From Maribellus sp. CM-23 (lineage in GTDB: Bacteria > Bacteroidota > Bacteroidia > Bacteroidales > Prolixibacteraceae), in contig NZ_JADWYJ010000005.1 of the NCBI RefSeq assembly GCF_021354595.1, forward strand, positions 372,001-436,000: 64,000 nucleotides of DNA, in the 5' to 3' direction. Below are positions 62,725-64,000 of the stretch, in pieces; position 1 is the first letter of the stretch; each line of letters starts with the position of its first letter. A program made the position numbers and the translations under genes. The notes below the pieces were generated by a model that was given only the letters and a program-made list of their open reading frames with translations, searched no databases and had not been told where the DNA came from.

Positions 62725-63291
62725 ATGAATTTCATCAAAAAAACAAGGTTTTCTTTTGCCTTTTTACTTTTTGCTTTTGCCTTTACCTCGTGCGATTACG
62801 ACCGCCGTGCTACGGGTTGGCAGTATTTCGATGATATGGTGGAATCATCAGCTTACGAAAGCTACACGCCTAATCCGAATTTTAAAGACGGGAAAACCAT
62901 GCAGCCACCGGTGGCCGGGGCCATTCCTCGAGGGATGATGCCTTATCCTTATCAGAAAACGGATGAAGACCGTGCATTGGCAGCCCAGGCATTGGTAAAC
63001 GCTGTTCCGCTGACCGAAGACAACCTGACGCGCGGTAAAAAGCAATACGATATTTATTGTGCACAGTGCCACGGCGAAAAGGGCGATGGACAGGGGCAGT
63101 TATTTGTACGAAAAAAATATACCTATCCGCCGGCCAGTTTGCTAAGCGAAAAGATGAGGGCCAACCCGGAGGCAGATATTTACCACGTAATTACTGTGGG
63201 GTATGGAATTATGGCAGAACACGGTTCGATGCTTTCGCCCGACGATCGCTGGAAGATTGCCATGTATATTAAAAACGAGTTACAGAAATAG
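62725..63291 (+). CDS. actE: Alternative complex III monoheme cytochrome c subunit ActE
   Basis: A 188-residue lipoprotein. ATG 62725 (MNFIKKTRFSFAFLLFAFAF) gives a signal peptide with lipobox TSCDYD and Cys23; an upstream ATG at 62698 is less likely, since it would add nine polar residues before the signal. The heme motif CAQCH is at residue 112 in YDIYCAQCHGEKGDGQG, with the likely axial Met in YGIMAEHGSMLSPDDR. It carries electrons out of the complex. It lies between actD and actF. Confidence 0.93.
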   Translation: MNFIKKTRFSFAFLLFAFAFTSCDYDRRATGWQYFDDMVESSAYESYTPNPNFKDGKTMQPPVAGAIPRGMMPYPYQKTDEDRALAAQALVNAVPLTEDNLTRGKKQYDIYCAQCHGEKGDGQGQLFVRKKYTYPPASLLSEKMRANPEADIYHVITVGYGIMAEHGSMLSPDDRWKIAMYIKNELQK

Positions 63292-63309
63292 TTTTCAAAA
63301 TATCCGATT

Positions 63310-64000
63310 ATGGAAGAGAGAGTTGTTCTTTCAAAGAAATTTAAATTACTCACGTATGTGCTCATCGGCATTGGCGTGCTTTCGTTTGCACTGGGCTTTG
63401 TGTTCGATGCCAAACGTACGTGGGCCAATTACCTGTTGAACAATTATTATTTCGTGTCGCTGGCAGTGGGGGCCGCCTTCTTTGGGGCTATCCAGTACAT
63501 CACGCAGTCGGGCTGGTCGGCCATGTTTAAACGGGTGCCCGAAGCCCTGGCTTCCTATTTTCCTTACGCTGCCGGCTTTTTCGTGTTGATGTATTTCGGA
63601 ATGCACTCGATTTATGAATGGACCCACGACGAAGTAGTTCAGCACGATCATCTGTTGCAGTTCAAATCGCCTTACCTGAACATTCCCTTCTTTTTTATCC
63701 GGGTGGTGGTATTTTTTGCGCTGTGGATAGTCATGTCGCGGCTGCTGCGCAAGCTTTCGTTACAGGAAGATGAGCACGGCGGTATGGAGTATTTCAAGAA
63801 ATCGGAACGGTATTCCAAGATATTTATATTCATCATCGCCTTCTCATTCAGCTTGTTTGGAGTTGATATTCTGATGTCGCTCGAACCGCATTGGTACAGC
63901 ACGCTGTTTGCCGGCAAAAGTTTTATTGCCGGGCTGTTGCATGCTTCGTCCATCATGGCGCTGATCGTGATCCTGCTCTCAAAACAAGGATATTACAAGC
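63310..64000 (+). CDS. actF: Alternative complex III NrfD-like subunit ActF, N-terminal part (partial)
   Basis: The frame opens with ATG 63310 and is still open at the right edge, 230 residues in. It shows at least six membrane spans and the blocks YVLIGIGVLSFALGFVFDAK, QYITQSGWSAMFKRVPEALA, FYFGMHSIYEWTH-like LMYFGMHSIYEWTHDEVVQH and FSLFGVDILMSLEPHWYSTL. ActF is an ActC paralogue of about 400 residues that binds the oxidase side. It follows actE by 18 bases. The remainder, and probably the oxidase genes, lie beyond the window. Confidence 0.9.
   Translation, partial: MEERVVLSKKFKLLTYVLIGIGVLSFALGFVFDAKRTWANYLLNNYYFVSLAVGAAFFGAIQYITQSGWSAMFKRVPEALASYFPYAAGFFVLMYFGMHSIYEWTHDEVVQHDHLLQFKSPYLNIPFFFIRVVVFFALWIVMSRLLRKLSLQEDEHGGMEYFKKSERYSKIFIFIIAFSFSLFGVDILMSLEPHWYSTLFAGKSFIAGLLHASSIMALIVILLSKQGYYK

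Overview
The window looks like a chromosomal segment of a member of the Bacteroidota, most likely a Marinilabiliales/Prolixibacteraceae-type marine or sediment bacterium. The phylum call rests on several signs: an lpxC-fabZ fusion, a T9SS sorting-domain protein, FISUMP and DUF4494 family proteins, a type B L31, an alternative complex III operon, and promoters of the form TTTG-N19/20-TAnnTTTG with few Shine-Dalgarno sequences. The family-level guess is inference. No tRNA, rRNA, CRISPR array, intact insertion sequence or prophage was seen.

Layout. 0-6.3 kb: glutamate synthase (gltB and the start of gltD) and argH on the minus strand. 6.8-12.0 kb: an unusual envelope-type island with two paralogous membrane proteins of unknown function, an atypical kinase-like membrane protein between them, and an ArnT/PMT-type glycosyltransferase. 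12.0-12.9 kb: a gene-free stretch with nested hairpin repeats of about 63/126 bp and a terminator-like hairpin. 12.9-15.4 kb: an ammonium module (outer-membrane barrel, P-II, AmtB). 15.4-22.6 kb: a low-density pocket of small lineage-specific genes (DUF4494, DUF6448, membrane AraC regulator, FISUMP lipoprotein, DUF1801, lipoprotein) separated by dispersed palindromic intergenic repeats. 22.6-25.4 kb: a large anchored beta-propeller-like protein. 25.7-30.5 kb: rimP-nusA-infB. 30.7-35.3 kb: an HD phosphohydrolase, then lpxD, lpxC-fabZ and lpxA for lipid A. 35.4-36.5 kb: thiL. 36.6-43.4 kb: the SUF iron-sulfur assembly genes sufBCD, sufS, sufE and a SufT-like gene, with a rubrerythrin on the opposite strand in the middle. 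43.4-46.2 kb: a tail-fibre-like secreted protein paired with a mini T9SS-CTD protein. 46.6-49.6 kb: lon and rpmE2. 49.7-55.1 kb: two tandem GNAT-like proteins, a Bax inhibitor-1 family protein, an AlkD-like protein and a flippase. 55.2-56.4 kb: an AI-2E/PerM family transporter. 56.6-64.0 kb: actABCDEF of alternative complex III, with actF cut by the window edge.

How the parts connect. gltBD, P-II and AmtB form the ammonium assimilation side. lpxD/lpxC-fabZ/lpxA build the outer membrane, and the 6.8-12 kb island may modify it. The SUF genes and rubrerythrin serve iron-sulfur supply and oxidative protection. ActA-F carries electrons from menaquinol towards a terminal oxidase expected just downstream. 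The most unusual items are the paired GEEISWGQRIF membrane proteins around the atypical kinase-like protein, the nested hairpin repeat, and the tail-fibre-like protein paired with a mini CTD protein.
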